The notes under the pieces are model-generated. The model worked only from the letters and a program-made list of their open reading frames with translations. It did no database searches and had not been told where the DNA came from. A stretch of DNA of 64,000 bases from Tupaia tana (taxonomy: Eukaryota; Chordata; Mammalia; Scandentia; Tupaiidae): positions 80,362,059-80,426,058 of the forward strand of contig JAKSZU010000016.1 in NCBI GenBank assembly GCA_026018925.1. Reading direction: 5' to 3'. The translations under genes were made by a program, and so were the position numbers. The first letter of the stretch is position 1. Every line of letters starts with the position of its first letter. Below are positions 21,940 through 32,640 of this stretch, piece by piece.

Positions 21940-23400
21940 ATGTTTTTAAAAAACTTGCTATGTTCTATAGGCAGTACAGAAACACGGGTGCTATTTGTGT
22001 TTGGCAAAGATAACCCATAAGGGATAAAAGAAGGGAGAGGAAAAAGAAAGTGGGAAATACATTCTATTTCAAGAGGGATAATAGGAGGCTGAATTATCCA
22101 GATAATTATCTCAAATCCTTACTTTAGTTCTTCAGTGTGGAAAGAGCTTCCCTAGAGACCATCTTTCTTTAACAACTGCTGAGCATAATTTAGGGGGGAA
22201 AGTCACTGATGACCCTCCATTTGGAAAGGTTTTAGAAGAAGCCATGGGTGGCATATTTATATGATAATGAAATACCACCAGGATAGGAGAAGACACAGAT
22301 TACCTAATAGACAGAATTTTCTCCATTAAAAATGACTTTCAGAGTAAGAATGTCAGCAGAGGAGAGTAAGAATTAGAAGCCATTCCCCATATCCCTGAAT
22401 TTCTGACGAGATGATCTTTGTGAAAGGAACAGAGTGGAAGAGGGATATGAGACCTCAAGACAGGCTGAGACTCATTTCCCAACCGCACACTTGAAAATGT
22501 CACTCCTCCCTTTTGATGGATTTAAAAGTAAAATTCTGATCAGATAGAAATCACTATCAGATGTAGTTTTGCATCAAAACCATGGTCTCCTAAAAGGAAG
22601 AGACATACCTCAGAGAATGATAAAGCTACACAAGTTGGTAGATGTTCTGTATTCAAAGCACCTGATTTCATCAGATTTCTCATTAGAAACAAGTGTCCCC
22701 ATCAATGCAGGCTGAAGCATTCCTCTCACACCAAATGAATACAAAATGTCAAGGTGATTAGCATAGACTAGCCATGAGTGGCACGGGACAGAAACAACTG
22801 TGATAAGGTTCCTATCTCCAAGTATGAAGATATGCGCAGGAGGGATTTATCAAATACCAAACACATTTCCCCAAAGCATTTCGAGGAATAAATGTTTTAT
22901 TTGGAGGAAACGGATAAGAATGTGCTTCTGAACCCCAGGTGTGGATGCCTAACCCCTTACTGCTGTGGCTGTTTACGTGGGTGGCACTCACCAAGGACTA
23001 CCTGAATTCATTATCTCCTCCACCCCTTTGTCTCAAATCTGCCCCTCATACAGTGAGTGGTCTTCCTCATTTACAATTTAAAAAGGCATGAGAAAACGTA
23101 GGATTCATTGCCCCTTGTCCTGAATCTAATCCATCTCTAATTTATGTCCGTTCTATCTGCGAAATCTGGCCAGGATTTGTTCCATTAATCCATTGCACTG
23201 CTGTTTTCCTAGCCTAGATCACCACCATCTCTCACCTGGAGTTCACACCAGCTCCCCAGCAGATAGAGTCTTGGCATACTTGCTCCTCAACCCCCACAAA
23301 ATGACAGAATGACTCTTTAAATGCAAATAGACCACCATCACTCCACTGTAAAGAAGGGCTTTGATAGTTTTCCAGTTCCTTTTCAGATTTAGCACTAAAT
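21940..23400. other. Unique or unidentified sequence
   Basis: No exon recognised. The part from 23030 to 23400 may be an old repeat on the minus strand, since it has a bland, evenly decayed look, but I cannot name it. Confidence 0.35.
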
Positions 23401-23410
23401 CCCGGATGTG

Positions 23411-23885
23411 CTCCATGGTAGGCAGAATTATGGGCATATTAAGGATTTTGTCCACACCCTTATCCCTGGGACCTGTGAACATTTTATGTTACATGGCAAA
23501 AGAGAATTAAGGTTGCAGATAGAATTAGATTGCTAATCAGTCCACCTTAGGAAGTTATTCTGAGCTATCCGAGTGGGTTCAATGTAATTGTAAGAATCCT
23601 TAAAAGTAGAAGAGGAAGGTAGAAGAAAAGTCAGTGTCAGGTGATATGACACAAAAATAGGTTCGCCCCACCATTGCTGGATGTAGGGAAGCCCCTAGCC
23701 AAGGGAAAAGGGCAGCTTCTCCCAGCAGGGGCGAGCACGGAGATAGGTTCTCCCCTACAGAGCCTTCTGGAGAAACAAAGCCCTCAAATTCTTGACCTTC
23801 AGAACTGCAAGATAATAAATGTGTGTTGTTTTAAGCCACTATTTTGTGGTTGTGGTTACAGCAGCGACAGAAAGTTAGTACTTGC
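23411..23885 (+). mobile_element. MLT1-like MaLR solo LTR
   Basis: The order is typical: GGCAGAATTATGGGCAT, CTTATCCCTGGGACCTGTGA, a GCTAATCAGTCCACCTTAGG segment, CAGAACTGCAAGATAATAAA near 23801 and a TTAAGCCACTATTTTGTGGT end with CAGCGACAGAAAGTTAGTA. Only the LTR is present, with a regular poly(A) signal region near its 3' end. Confidence 0.7.
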
Positions 23886-24207
23886 CCTCTGAGGCCCTAG
23901 GGAGAGTGGACCCTGCCCAGCTCTGTGGCTTCATCTTGTCCCATCTTATACTGTGTCCACACCTGTCCTTCTTTCCTTTCTGTTGTAGTAATCCTTGCGT
24001 TACCACAGGGTTTCCCCAAATGTAATTCCCTCTCTCCGATTGTCCCTCTTTCCCCGGCTCATTCCTGCCCACAATCTAGGTCGTAAGAGAGTGGCTGGAC
24101 TTTCCCACCTTCCCCGGCCTTCCTGCCTCCTCACTGGGGATAGTTAGATGCCCACTTCATGATACCATGGCACCATAATATTCGTGACACTCTTTACGTT
24201 TCTTCAA

Positions 24208-24400
24208 GTCCAGGGTGACTGACTCATGCTCGGTTATATGATATTTACCCAATTTTAGTGTAAAAGTCTTACTCCCCAAGAAACTCCTCAACTTTGGGAA
24301 ACCTGGGATGGCTAGTCACACTACGAGCTCTTTCTTCCTCAGAGGCACGGTGCAGGGCAGACAGTAGGTGCACAATAAAGCAGTAAATTAATGACCGTTG
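24208..24400. repeat. Possible small hAT-type MITE followed by an L2/MIR end
   Basis: CCAGGGTGACTGACTCATGC (24211) and the roughly complementary CCTGGGATGGCTAGTCACAC (24303) form inverted ends of an element of about 110 bp. An L2/MIR-like end follows (GCAGACAGTAGGTGCACAAT, 24357-24376). Confidence 0.4.
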
Positions 24401-24928
24401 GCTTTGTGTTCTCCGATCTTGGTGCATGCACACACATTTCCTGCCACATTTGCCTCTTCTCATCGACTAAGTTTGCCCCTGGGTATTACCCGCGTCTAAG
24501 ATTATACCAGTCTCCTACAGCTAGGCCCTACAAATGACCTTCCCACTTGATCCTCCTCCAGCTCCTGTGTTACAAGAATAAGTTCCTGACTTGCTCATTT
24601 GATGAAGAAAACCTTTACTGTGCATCTACGTCAAAATACATTTTGACAGGGTTCAAATTGTTCTGTGTTCTCAAAAATAAATATAAATAATAATAACGGG
24701 CCCAACCTTGAGAAGTTGATTAAATATGCACACTTTGGAGAAGAATTAAAATTTTCAGGTCTCTAGAGTGATATTTCGAGTCTTAGAAGAGAAATGAATT
24801 CAGAATTTTGAAGCTAGGTAAACTCTGGTGGAGATTTCTAACCTATAAAGTACTCTTTGAAAGAAAGCTAGAACTTAAATTTTATCTAGTGACCGAGTTT
24901 GAAAAGAAAAAGGGGGGGTTGTTGAAGG

Positions 24929-25405
24929 GAGCCAACAGGTGGCATAGAGGTTAAGGCACTGGATCCCACACTGTCAGCTTCATGGTTTATGTCCCTGACC
25001 TGGTGGCTTACGAATCATACTGGGGAGGCTGGCAGGTGGCATAGTAGTTGAGGCGCTGGGCCTACATGGCCAACCACAGTCTGAGTCCTGAACCTGGCAA
25101 CTTCCTTTCATACTTTTCCTGTCTCTCTCTGGTCAAATTAAAAAAAAAAAAATAATTAAATTAAATAAATCTTTTTTTAAAAAAAAAAGAAAAGAAAAGA
25201 AAAGAAAGGAAAAGAAAAGAATCACTCTGTGCATGTGTGCCTGCATGCCCAAAAAAATCTCAAGAGAAAAATAGAAGAGAAGGGATTTGGCCATCCTCCT
25301 TGGGGAGTGATTTCCCACTCTGTTTCTCTCTGTCTCTCTGACGTTTCTCTGTCTCTTTCCAGAGAGCACACATGCTCTATAGCAAAAACCTAAAAAAAAG
25401 AAAAA
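24929..25405 (+). mobile_element. SINE-M copy split by a SINE-S
   Basis: The head part (24929-25021) is S-type: GGAGCCAACAGGTGGCATAG. It stops at GAATCATACTG and resumes after the inserted SINE-S at GAATCACTCTG, continuing with an L-type body (CCTTGGGGAGTGATTTCCCA) and CTCTATAGCAAAAACC at 25375. Confidence 0.85.
25022..25218 (+). mobile_element. SINE-S copy nested in SINE-M
   Basis: It begins GGGGAGGCTGGCAGGTGGCA, runs through a damaged box B (GTCTGAGTCC), a CT-rich stretch and GGTCAAATTAAAA. The tail has grown into AAAAG repeats (about 25185-25218). The TSD is GAATCATACTG/GAATCACTCTG (25012-25022, 25219-25229). Confidence 0.88.
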
Positions 25406-25469
25406 AGAAAAAAAAAAGTCCTAGTGTCCAGTTGTATAAAAATCAGCCATTGCTTTACTTACATCAGGC

Positions 25470-25620
25470 GATAGTTTGCAAACTTTAATATGAATAAAAA
25501 TCAAGTCATGGACCTGTTAAAAATTCAGATTCCCATCCAGGCACGCCCTGAGAATTTTTGCTTCAGAACCTATAGTCTTGTTTTCTACTAAGTAGTTGCA
25601 GAGATGGTCACAGATAAAGA
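25470..25620 (+). mobile_element. MER5A-like hAT MITE fragment
   Basis: The middle of MER5A is recognisable: GGACCTGTTAAAAATTCAGA, TTCCCATCCAGGCACGCCCT and GAGAATTTTTGCTTCAGA. The left end is decayed. Confidence 0.55.
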
Positions 25621-25639
25621 CCTTAATAAACCTTAAAAT

Positions 25640-26257
25640 ATGGTAAGTCATCAAAATAGCACCATGGTATAAAAGATAACTAATTTTGACATAATCCCTT
25701 TAAAAACTTATAATCATAGAAAAAAGAGAATGCATACATATGTTTGTGTGTTGTAGAGGGAAGACATTCAAGTGAGGAAGCAGAACAAAGAAAACATTCA
25801 TAAAGTATTATAAGTCATGTGGAATGGAGAGATTTGGTTATTGTTACACTAGACAATGTGAATCAAAGATATCTGATGGTGGGTATCGCATGTTCCACAT
25901 ACTGCAGAAAAAATTATTTGTGTGAAATTGCCTGGATCAAATGGCTTAAAGTGTTTGCCTATACTCATCACATACCATAAAAACAAAGACTTTTACATCA
26001 AAACCGTATTTTCTGACTTTATGAAAATGCTACCCACTTAGCAAGTTGGCATTCTAGAATTGAAATAAAGGCCCTGCCTCCGATACTGACCTGTGGGTAT
26101 CCCAGGAGTATTGTCCCACAGCAGAGGGTGTCTTTGGCGGGATACTCAAAAAGAGAGGAAAAGTCTTCTCAATGTGGAATCCTTTTCTCTCCAAATGATA
26201 TTCTCTCCAAAGTTCTTGGCCACATTAATACACTTTTCTTCACACAGACAGTCTTAT
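25640..26257. other. Unique AT-rich sequence
   Basis: I see nothing recognisable. Confidence 0.4.
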
Positions 26258-26273
26258 AAAGACAGATGGTGCT

Positions 26274-26466
26274 GGGACCAGCAGGTGGCATGGTGGTTAA
26301 GGTGCTGGACAATCCCACGTGGCTGACCATGGTTCAAGTCCCAGACCTGGTGGCTTGCTTTCTCACTTGCCCTCTGTGTGTGTGTGTGTGTCTCTCTGGT
26401 CAAAGTAAAATAAATGAATGAATAAATAAAATTAAATAAATAATTTAAAAAATAATTTATTTAAAA
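26274..26466 (+). mobile_element. SINE-S copy with GT-repeat insert
   Basis: Head GGGACCAGCAGGTGGCATGG, box B-like GGTTCAAGTCCC, then GGTGGCTTGCTTTCTCACTT. The CT stretch contains a GT microsatellite (26375-26391). It ends GGTCAAAGTAAAATAAATG. The perfect 15-bp TSD is AAAGACAGATGGTGC (26258-26272, 26467-26481). Confidence 0.95.
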
Positions 26467-26481
26467 AAAGACAGATGGTGC

Positions 26482-27100
26482 CCAATGAGTATGTGGTTAT
26501 TCCTAAGGCATTTATTAATTAGGGAGAAAACAGACCTATGAGAGGTACTTCCCACTTTATAGCAGGCATCCTTTCAGCCACACTGGCTGCATGCAAGGTG
26601 GTGTGTGAGGACATGCTCTCCTTGCAGACTTCCTTGTGATTCCCCATGTATTTCCTCTCCTTTGCCATCTTGACTCAGCCCACGACTCTATTCACATCCT
26701 CATTCTATCATTTGCTCACATTTTAGGTTTGCTCCAGGTCCCTCTGCTTCAGCCTAGGCTTTTCAGGAGGATGGCAGTGATTCCAATTCCTCATCCCAGA
26801 TTCGCTTCTCAGAAACCACCCCTGTTGGGAAGGCAGGACACAGGACTTGGCACTGCCATTCCAATTCGAATGCAGCATTAAAGGAGCCCATTAAACATCA
26901 GAGAAGCCTCCTTCTTTGTTTTGGGAACAAGAGAAAGGGGGACCAACATGCCACAGAGTACCTTTCTTGAGAAAAGCCCAAGTTCATAATGTGGATACGA
27001 ATAAAAGTATTGATAGACTATCCTCGTGGAAAGAAAGTGCTGAGTAATTTGAAACGCTCTCAACTTACGGGTTTCAAAAAATGGGCCAGATTGAAAAATG
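26482..27100. other. Unique sequence
   Basis: I see no recognisable repeat or exon. Frames are 81 codons or less. Confidence 0.4.
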
Positions 27101-27104
27101 CTTT

Positions 27105-27225
27105 TCTCAATGCAGTTTTAAGTTCCTTTAGGATAGGGATTAGGTATAAACTGCCCTTAATCACAAAAGAAAATTGGAACAGTGATTTACACATAGATTT
27201 TCAATAAATGATAGTTATTGAATAA
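27105..27225 (+). repeat. L2-like 3' end fragment
   Basis: TTAAGTTCCTTTAGGATAGG, GTGATTTACACATAGATTTT and CAATAAATGATAGTTATTGA follow the L2 3' end order with high divergence. Confidence 0.5.
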
Positions 27226-27419
27226 GAAATAACTGTGAGTAGGCTCCAAGCAGCTTTAAAACCATTTGTTATAAATCATTTTCACTCACAGGCTAAAGGA
27301 TCTTCCATGTCCTCTCTGACCTTCTGCAGCTACCACCTCGTCTTCCTTATAGAGCTACCTTGCTGTTGCATGGTGTGTCCTGCTACGAAAACTGTCATCA
27401 CATCTATCATGTCACCTGG

Positions 27420-27600
27420 TTTTCCCAGCAGCTCTTCAGAGAATCTTTCAGCTTTTAGAGATAAGGAGATGGGAGCCAGGAGAAGTTTGGAACTGGCAAA
27501 GTTCTCACAGACAGGATGTGATGAGGCCGGGTTGGGAGCACCAATTTTAGACTCAAAATCTAGCTCTCATAGGTTAGAAATCCAGGCCTCTCTATGCACA
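27420..27600 (-). repeat. MIR-like fragment, minus strand
   Basis: GCTTTTAGAGATAAGGAGAT, GGAACTGGCAAAGTTCTCAC and AGACTCAAAATCTAGCTCTC resemble a decayed minus-strand MIR core. Confidence 0.45.
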
Positions 27601-27689
27601 TCATTTTACATGGCTCTTTGAAAGAACGCCTTAAGTTCAAATCCAGCTCTCACATTGACTCCCTGTGGTCTTGACTTTTGGAGCCACGT

Positions 27690-27850
27690 CTTCCCATCTC
27701 CCACTGGGACTAAGAGCAGACAATAGTCATCGAGCTTCCTGATGCTCAGGTGCACAGATGTTGATCCATTTTCCAGCTGAGAAAACCAAGCCTCAGAGAG
27801 GTCAAGAAGCTGCTGGAGACTGGCTTCAAAGTAGCAGCGTGGTTCCACCA
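27690..27850 (-). repeat. MIR core fragment, minus strand
   Basis: GATCCATTTTCCAGCTGAGA, AACCAAGCCTCAGAGAGGTC and AAGAAGCTGCTGGAGACTGG are the complement of the MIR core. Confidence 0.6.
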
Positions 27851-27859
27851 CCCAGGGCT

Positions 27860-28980
27860 ACATCCTCGGGCTCATGCCTCTCTTCCCCACTCCTCGTGCT
27901 TACTCTGAGCTGGAAACCAGGCAACATGCAGGACAAGGAGAGCTACGTGAAATATCACATACAGTTTACCTATTTCCAATTTCTATTTAATTTTCAAATT
28001 TCCATATTTACTACAGTTCTTATTATGATTAATAAGGTTGGTTAAGAAAATGTCACCATCCCTAGGTATTTACCAATCGCACATTTTTCCCACCTCCTCT
28101 CTCTCCTGGCTCCTTCCTTTGATGAAGCAGCTGCTTAGAGAGATGCACGAGGGATACAGCAGCATGCACTGCCAAGACCTTCCACCTGGGGCCTGATGCA
28201 AATTCAAAATGAAAACACCAACCTGCAAGCCCTCGGACGGACTCCATTCTGACTTGCCTTTCCCTGAAATGAACGAAACCAACTCTCCCGATGTGTCCCA
28301 TGTGTTTGTGTAATCTGCTGCAGAATCCGATAGCATAAATTGATTAAACTCTATGCAAATAGTATTCCCCAAACAAAATTGTAGGAGAAATTTTCTACAA
28401 TTAAATCATTGTGTTGAAAGGGGATTTGGTTAGAAACACTAATAGGTGTCCCCAGCTGAACTGTAACTTTACTCCTGAGACTCTAGGATGATATTGTTCT
28501 CTCTGGCTTGGCAGTAAGAGGAAACTAAGTCATCACATTTATCCACCAAGCCAGAAAGGTACAGTCCCCAGAAGGAATCAGCTTCCCCGCTTTGAGCACA
28601 GGAGAAGAGAGTCCCCTGTCCTGAGGAGAAGGTAAGATTTAGCATAGGTGCTACCACTCCCCCTTTGCGTACCCAGAAGACATTGCTAATCAATCACAGC
28701 ACTTTCCTGCTGAGCTCAGATGAATTCTTCTCAACAAAACTACAGGGAGCCTTTGCTAATCAGAATTGGCAAGCAAGAAGAAATCTATTTGCCTGTCCTC
28801 TGCCTAGAGTCTTATTTCACTAAGCCTAGACATAAAACTCCCTGTGACCCAATCCAGATACACAGATTTGAGAGTGCCTAAATCCACGGGATGTTGAATC
28901 TTCTTTCTCAATATATAATGACCCTTCTGGCATATTTCGTTGACTTTTAATAAAACTACTTCTCTGGAGTGGCTGACAAG
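27860..28980. other. Unidentified sequence, possibly LTR-like at its right end
   Basis: The right end (about 28780-28975) has ACATAAAACTCCCTGTGACC, a TTTTAATAAAACTACTTCTC poly(A)-signal-like stretch and then CTGGAGTGGCTGACAAG, which would fit an old LTR. I cannot confirm this. The rest is unique. Confidence 0.25.
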
Positions 28981-28989
28981 TTGTCCTTA

Positions 28990-29570
28990 TCTTCCTCAGC
29001 ACCACCAGCTAGTATTTCTCAATAACCCTAAATAATACTTACATTTCCTCTCCAAATTCTTCTTTCCTTCTATAATCAAGGCAAATTTATTCAACTGTTA
29101 AAGTCTTTCTCTAGAAAAATCCATTTGTGTCTAGTCATTCTGACCCCACCCCCAACACTTTAAAAATACAGTAATTTTAACTCACTTTTATTGTTCTATA
29201 GCCCTCTTGGTACTAAGTAGTTAAATCCTTCTAAGGATTAGTACAAGGTGGTTTTCTTTTTATTCCATCAACTAATGAGGCAGAAGACAATCATCTAGTG
29301 ACATGGAAAAATTATTTTTTATTAACTGATAAACAAAAGTAGCAAGTAGCATCTTTTCAGAATAAACCTCTACAAATTTGTAAGCATTCATGTATATTCT
29401 AAAAGCCAAGCTATAAATCATATGATACACAAATTTAAACATGTCACCTATTTTAAACTTAATTCAACACACAAAACCAGTCTATATCAATTTCTAATTT
29501 TTTAATTTCAAATTTTAAGTTTTAAGAAATATAGGAATAGCTAGACTATCTAATTTTTCTTTTCTTTTTT
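28990..29570. other. Unique AT-rich sequence
   Basis: I see nothing recognisable. Confidence 0.4.
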
Positions 29571-29755
29571 AAAGAATTATTTATTTAACATTACTTATTA
29601 ACTTTTTTTTTTTTTTTTAAGTTTACTACAGGACACATGCGCTCACCAGAGAGGCATAAGGAAAGTGAAAAAGCAAGTTGCCAGGTCTGGGACTTGAACC
29701 AGGGTTGGCCCTGTGGGAGTCCAACACTCTAACTACCATGCCACCTGCTGGCCCC
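29571..29755 (-). mobile_element. SINE-S copy with SINE-L type 3' end, minus strand
   Basis: The head complement ends CCATGCCACCTGCTGGCCCC. The middle of SINE-L is missing as in SINE-S, but the 3' end carries TACTACAGGACACATGCGCT, the SINE-L end rather than GGTCAAATT. It is an intermediate form. Box B is nearly intact (GGACTTGAACC complement). Confidence 0.85.
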
Positions 29756-29924
29756 AACCATCTCAGTTTCCAAGTGGAACTCAGAGAAAAATCAAATGAA
29801 AAGGCAATAAAAAAATTAGACAAGTCCTATTAAAGACTGTGAGCAAAAGAACAGTTACAATGATAAAGAGAGATTTTTGGGGATGTCAGAAAAGTCATGA
29901 TGCATTTTTTTATAGAAAAACATA

Positions 29925-30078
29925 GGGGTCGGCAGGTGGCGGGGTGGTTAAGGGCGCTGGACTCTCACATGGCTGACCACAGTTCAAGTCCCAAATCTGG
30001 CAGTTTGCTTTCTCACGTTCCCTCTCTCTCTCTCTCTCACTCTGTCCCTCTCTAGTCAAATTAAAAAATAAATAAATA
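29925..30078 (+). mobile_element. SINE-S copy in mariner-like MITE
   Basis: It starts GGGGTCGGCAGGTGGCGGGG and has box B-like GTTCAAGTCCC, the CTTTCTCACGTTCCC stretch and GTCAAATTAAAAAATAAATA. A short repeat, AGAAAAACAT/AGAAAACATT, at 29914 and 30570 may be its TSD, with two later SINEs in its tail. Confidence 0.85.
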
Positions 30079-30355
30079 GGGACCAGCAGTTAGTGTAATG
30101 GCTATGTCACTGAACTCCCATGTATTTGATCGTGGTTCAAGGCCAAGATCCGGTGGCTTAAACTCATGCCGGGCACTTGTGCATGCATGCCCAAGATCCC
30201 AAGAGGAGAATGGAGGAGAAGGGATTACGGTGTGGCCATCCCCCCTGGGGAGTGATTTCTTGCTTTCTGTCTCTCTGTCTCTCTGGCTAGCACATGTGCC
30301 CTGTAGCAAAAACCTCTCCAAAATAAATAAATAAATAAAGTTAAATTTAAAAAAA
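30079..30355 (+). mobile_element. SINE-L copy, in tandem
   Basis: Head GGGACCAGCAGTTAGTGTAA. The L-type body is complete, with CCCCCCTGGGGAG core and CCTGTAGCAAAAACCTCTCC end. Box B is damaged (GGTTCAAGGCC). The tail is AAATA repeats. It follows the SINE-S tail directly. Confidence 0.92.
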
Positions 30356-30360
30356 GAGAG

Positions 30361-30545
30361 AGGACCAGCAGGTGGCGTAGTGGTTAAGGCATTGGATACT
30401 CCCACATGACTGACCATGGTTCGAGTCCTGGACCTGGTGATCTTCTTTCTCACTGTCCCTCTCTCTATCTCTGGTCAAATTAAAATAAATAAATGAATAA
30501 ATAAAATTAAATAAAAATAATTCTTTTTTATAAAAAGAATAGTCA
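30361..30545 (+). mobile_element. SINE-S copy, in tandem
   Basis: Head GGACCAGCAGGTGGCGTAGT, box B GGTTCGAGTCC intact (30419-30429), a CT-rich stretch and GGTCAAATTAAAATAAATAA tail. It is the third SINE inside the mariner-like MITE. Confidence 0.92.
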
Positions 30546-30630
30546 TACAATTAAAAAAAAAAGACAAAAGAAAACATTGAAAAATATGTCACGGCTTTTC
30601 CAATGACCCAATAAGAAAACACTGAACAGA

Positions 30631-30804
30631 GGCCGGCAGGTGGCATGGTGGTTAAGGACACTGGACTCCTATATGGTGAACCACAGTTCAAGTTCAGGAC
30701 CAAGCGACTTGCTTTCTCTCTCTCTCTCTCTCTCTCTCCCCTTCTCTCTTGTCAAATTTTGAATAAATAAGTAAATTTAGCTAAAATAATTCTTTTTAAA
30801 AAAT
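30631..30804 (+). mobile_element. SINE-S copy
   Basis: Head GGCCGGCAGGTGGCATGGTG and a CT microsatellite (30715-30738). The TSD is AAAACACTGAACAGA/AAAGCACTAGACAGA (30616-30630, 30805-30819). It lies just outside the right arm of the mariner-like MITE. Confidence 0.92.
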
Positions 30805-31036
30805 AAAGCACTAGACAGAAGCCAAGAGAGGGCTAAACCTTGAAACCGAAAAAAAAATGTAAAAATTAAATAAAAAATGTAAAAAGGGAAGAAAAAAACA
30901 GAAGTATTAGGTTTAAATAATAATATATTTAACCTTAAACAACATGCAAAAGTATAGCAGAGGAAAAAATGTCAAGAACATTTATGCATGACATTGAGGA
31001 GGTCAATAAGGAAACACAATAAGTACTTTCAGGAAG

Positions 31037-31321
31037 TTTTTTTTTTTTAAGTTTATTCCTTCTATGAACAAGAGAGACAGAAAGGGAGACAGAAAGAGAG
31101 AGACAAAAAGAGAGAGAGAGAGAGAGAGAAAGAGAGCGAGCACCTGCAGCGGGATCTTGACACTGCTATCCACCTGCAGCTTCAGTCAGACCCAGCAGAC
31201 AGCATGCCCGAGTGAGTGCCCAGTATACTCAGGGAGGTCTCTGGGTGTGAACGTAGAACCTTCTCATGTAGTCTACCTGGCAGAACATCACAAATTACCA
31301 CTGCACCACCACCTAGCTCCC
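31037..31321 (-). mobile_element. SINE-G copy with AG microsatellite, minus strand
   Basis: On the minus strand it starts GGGAGCTAGGTGGTGGTGCA and shows GGTTCTACGTTCACACCC in the box B position. Its GA-rich stretch has become an AG microsatellite (31107-31135). The TSD is ACTTTCAGGAAG/ACTTTCAGTAAG (31025-31036, 31322-31333). Confidence 0.88.
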
Positions 31322-31381
31322 ACTTTCAGTAAGACTTTAGGTAACTACCATGATCTGCTAGGATGGCCCATACTTTATTTT

Positions 31382-32275
31382 TTTATTTTGTATTTTTTTA
31401 GAATTAATATATGAGTTTATTTGGGTGCAGAACAAATTTTGCAATCCATGCATAGGTTTTCCCCCATAGTACATATGAACCTTTTCTAAAATTTTTTAAT
31501 TAATTTTTAAAATTAGTATTCATACATTAAATTGATACATGTCATTTAGATTGCAAAGAGACTTTACCCAGTATGATATACACCTCAGTCCAGCCCAGTT
31601 GAGACTATTATACACACCCTCATCAACAGATAAAAAACTTTATCTGTGTCCCACAAGTGTCTTACCTCTCCATTTCCCCCCGACATTTCCTTTCCTACCC
31701 TCTTCCCCTCCCACACTCTTTCCATTTTGTCTCTAGTATCAATTACAATTTTTAATGCTTTAATGTCCTCCAGTCTTTCTGTCTCTACCATAGAGTGCCA
31801 ACAGTCAAGATATATTAAATGGAGACATACAATTTCTCTCTTTCATTGTCTGACTTGCTTCACTCAGTAACAACTCTTCCATATTTGTCCACTTTCTATC
31901 AAATTCCAGGGCCTTGTTTTTTTTATGGCTGAGTAGTATTCCATGGAGTATATGTGCCATAATTTTTCAATCCATTCACCTGTTTGTGGACATTTGGGTT
32001 GGTTCCATGTCTTAGTAATTGTGAATAAGGCTGCAATGAAAATAGCTGTGCAAGTGGTTTTCTGACTGAGTGCTCTCCTGTCCTCTGGATAGATACTCAG
32101 GAGTGGAATTGCTAGATCATATGGAAGTTATATTTGAAGGTCTTTGAGGACCTCCATACCATTCTCCACTGTGGCTAGACCAATTTACATTCCCACCAGC
32201 AGTGTAGGAGTGTCTCCCTTTCACCACATTCTCTCCAGCACTTATCATTATTTTTTTTAATGAAAGTCTTAAAAA
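31382..32275 (-). mobile_element. 5'-truncated L1, minus strand (ORF2 end and 3' UTR)
   Basis: About 0.9 kb. The plus strand holds complements of the well-known L1 end: TGGCTGAGTAGTATTCCATG (31926), TTTGTGGACATTTGGGTTGG (31982), ATTGTGAATAAGGCTGCAAT (32018), and TTCCCACCAGCAGTGTAGGA (32191). The 3' UTR (31500-31800) matches that of the L1 copies at 10366 and 35048, so these belong to one lineage. Stops interrupt every frame. Confidence 0.9.
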
Positions 32276-32573
32276 GGACATTGAAAATGGCCCATATTTT
32301 ATAAGGTACAGCTAAAATACTGATCGTATACATTGTATAACTTTTAAAGAAGTGAGTATGTTCAGCAAAGGATTTATTATGTTTTCTAATGCTATCTACC
32401 CTATCTATCCATGCAATGGATAATGCTGACTTCCTTTTCTCTGAACATCTAGGATGTTCTCTATTTCACTGATATCATAGATTCCATGAACCAAATGGCT
32501 AGCAGAGGGCAACTTTTTCCAGCCATCTTCCTATTTCCAATATCTCCAGTGCAGCCCTGAGAACCCTGACCAG

Positions 32574-32606
<33 letters not shown>
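32574..32606. repeat. TG microsatellite
   Basis: About 16 uninterrupted TG units directly upstream of the SINE at 32641. Confidence 0.95.
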
Positions 32607-32607
<1 letters not shown>

Positions 32608-32640
32608 ATGTATTCACATATGCATGAAGATGAAAGGCCA

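Larger units (their letters stand above)
29877..30611. mobile_element. Palindromic mariner-like MITE holding three SINEs
   Basis: The left arm (29877-29924) starts TTGGGGATGTCAGAAAAGTC. The right arm (30565-30611), read on the minus strand, starts TTGGGTCATTGGAAAAGCCG and continues TGACATATTTTTCAATG. The arms pair well over about 45 bp. Without the SINEs the element would be about 90 bp. The family resembles small mariner-derived palindromes; the name is not certain. Confidence 0.65.

Noticed and set aside
30061-30453. 130-codon minus-strand open frame with repeated peptide words (such as FSSWDLGHAC) seen in many frames
   Set aside because: The same peptide words recur at 8289, 15159, 37290, 39715, 51366 and 57777 because all are translations of SINE-L. 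They are not a protein family.
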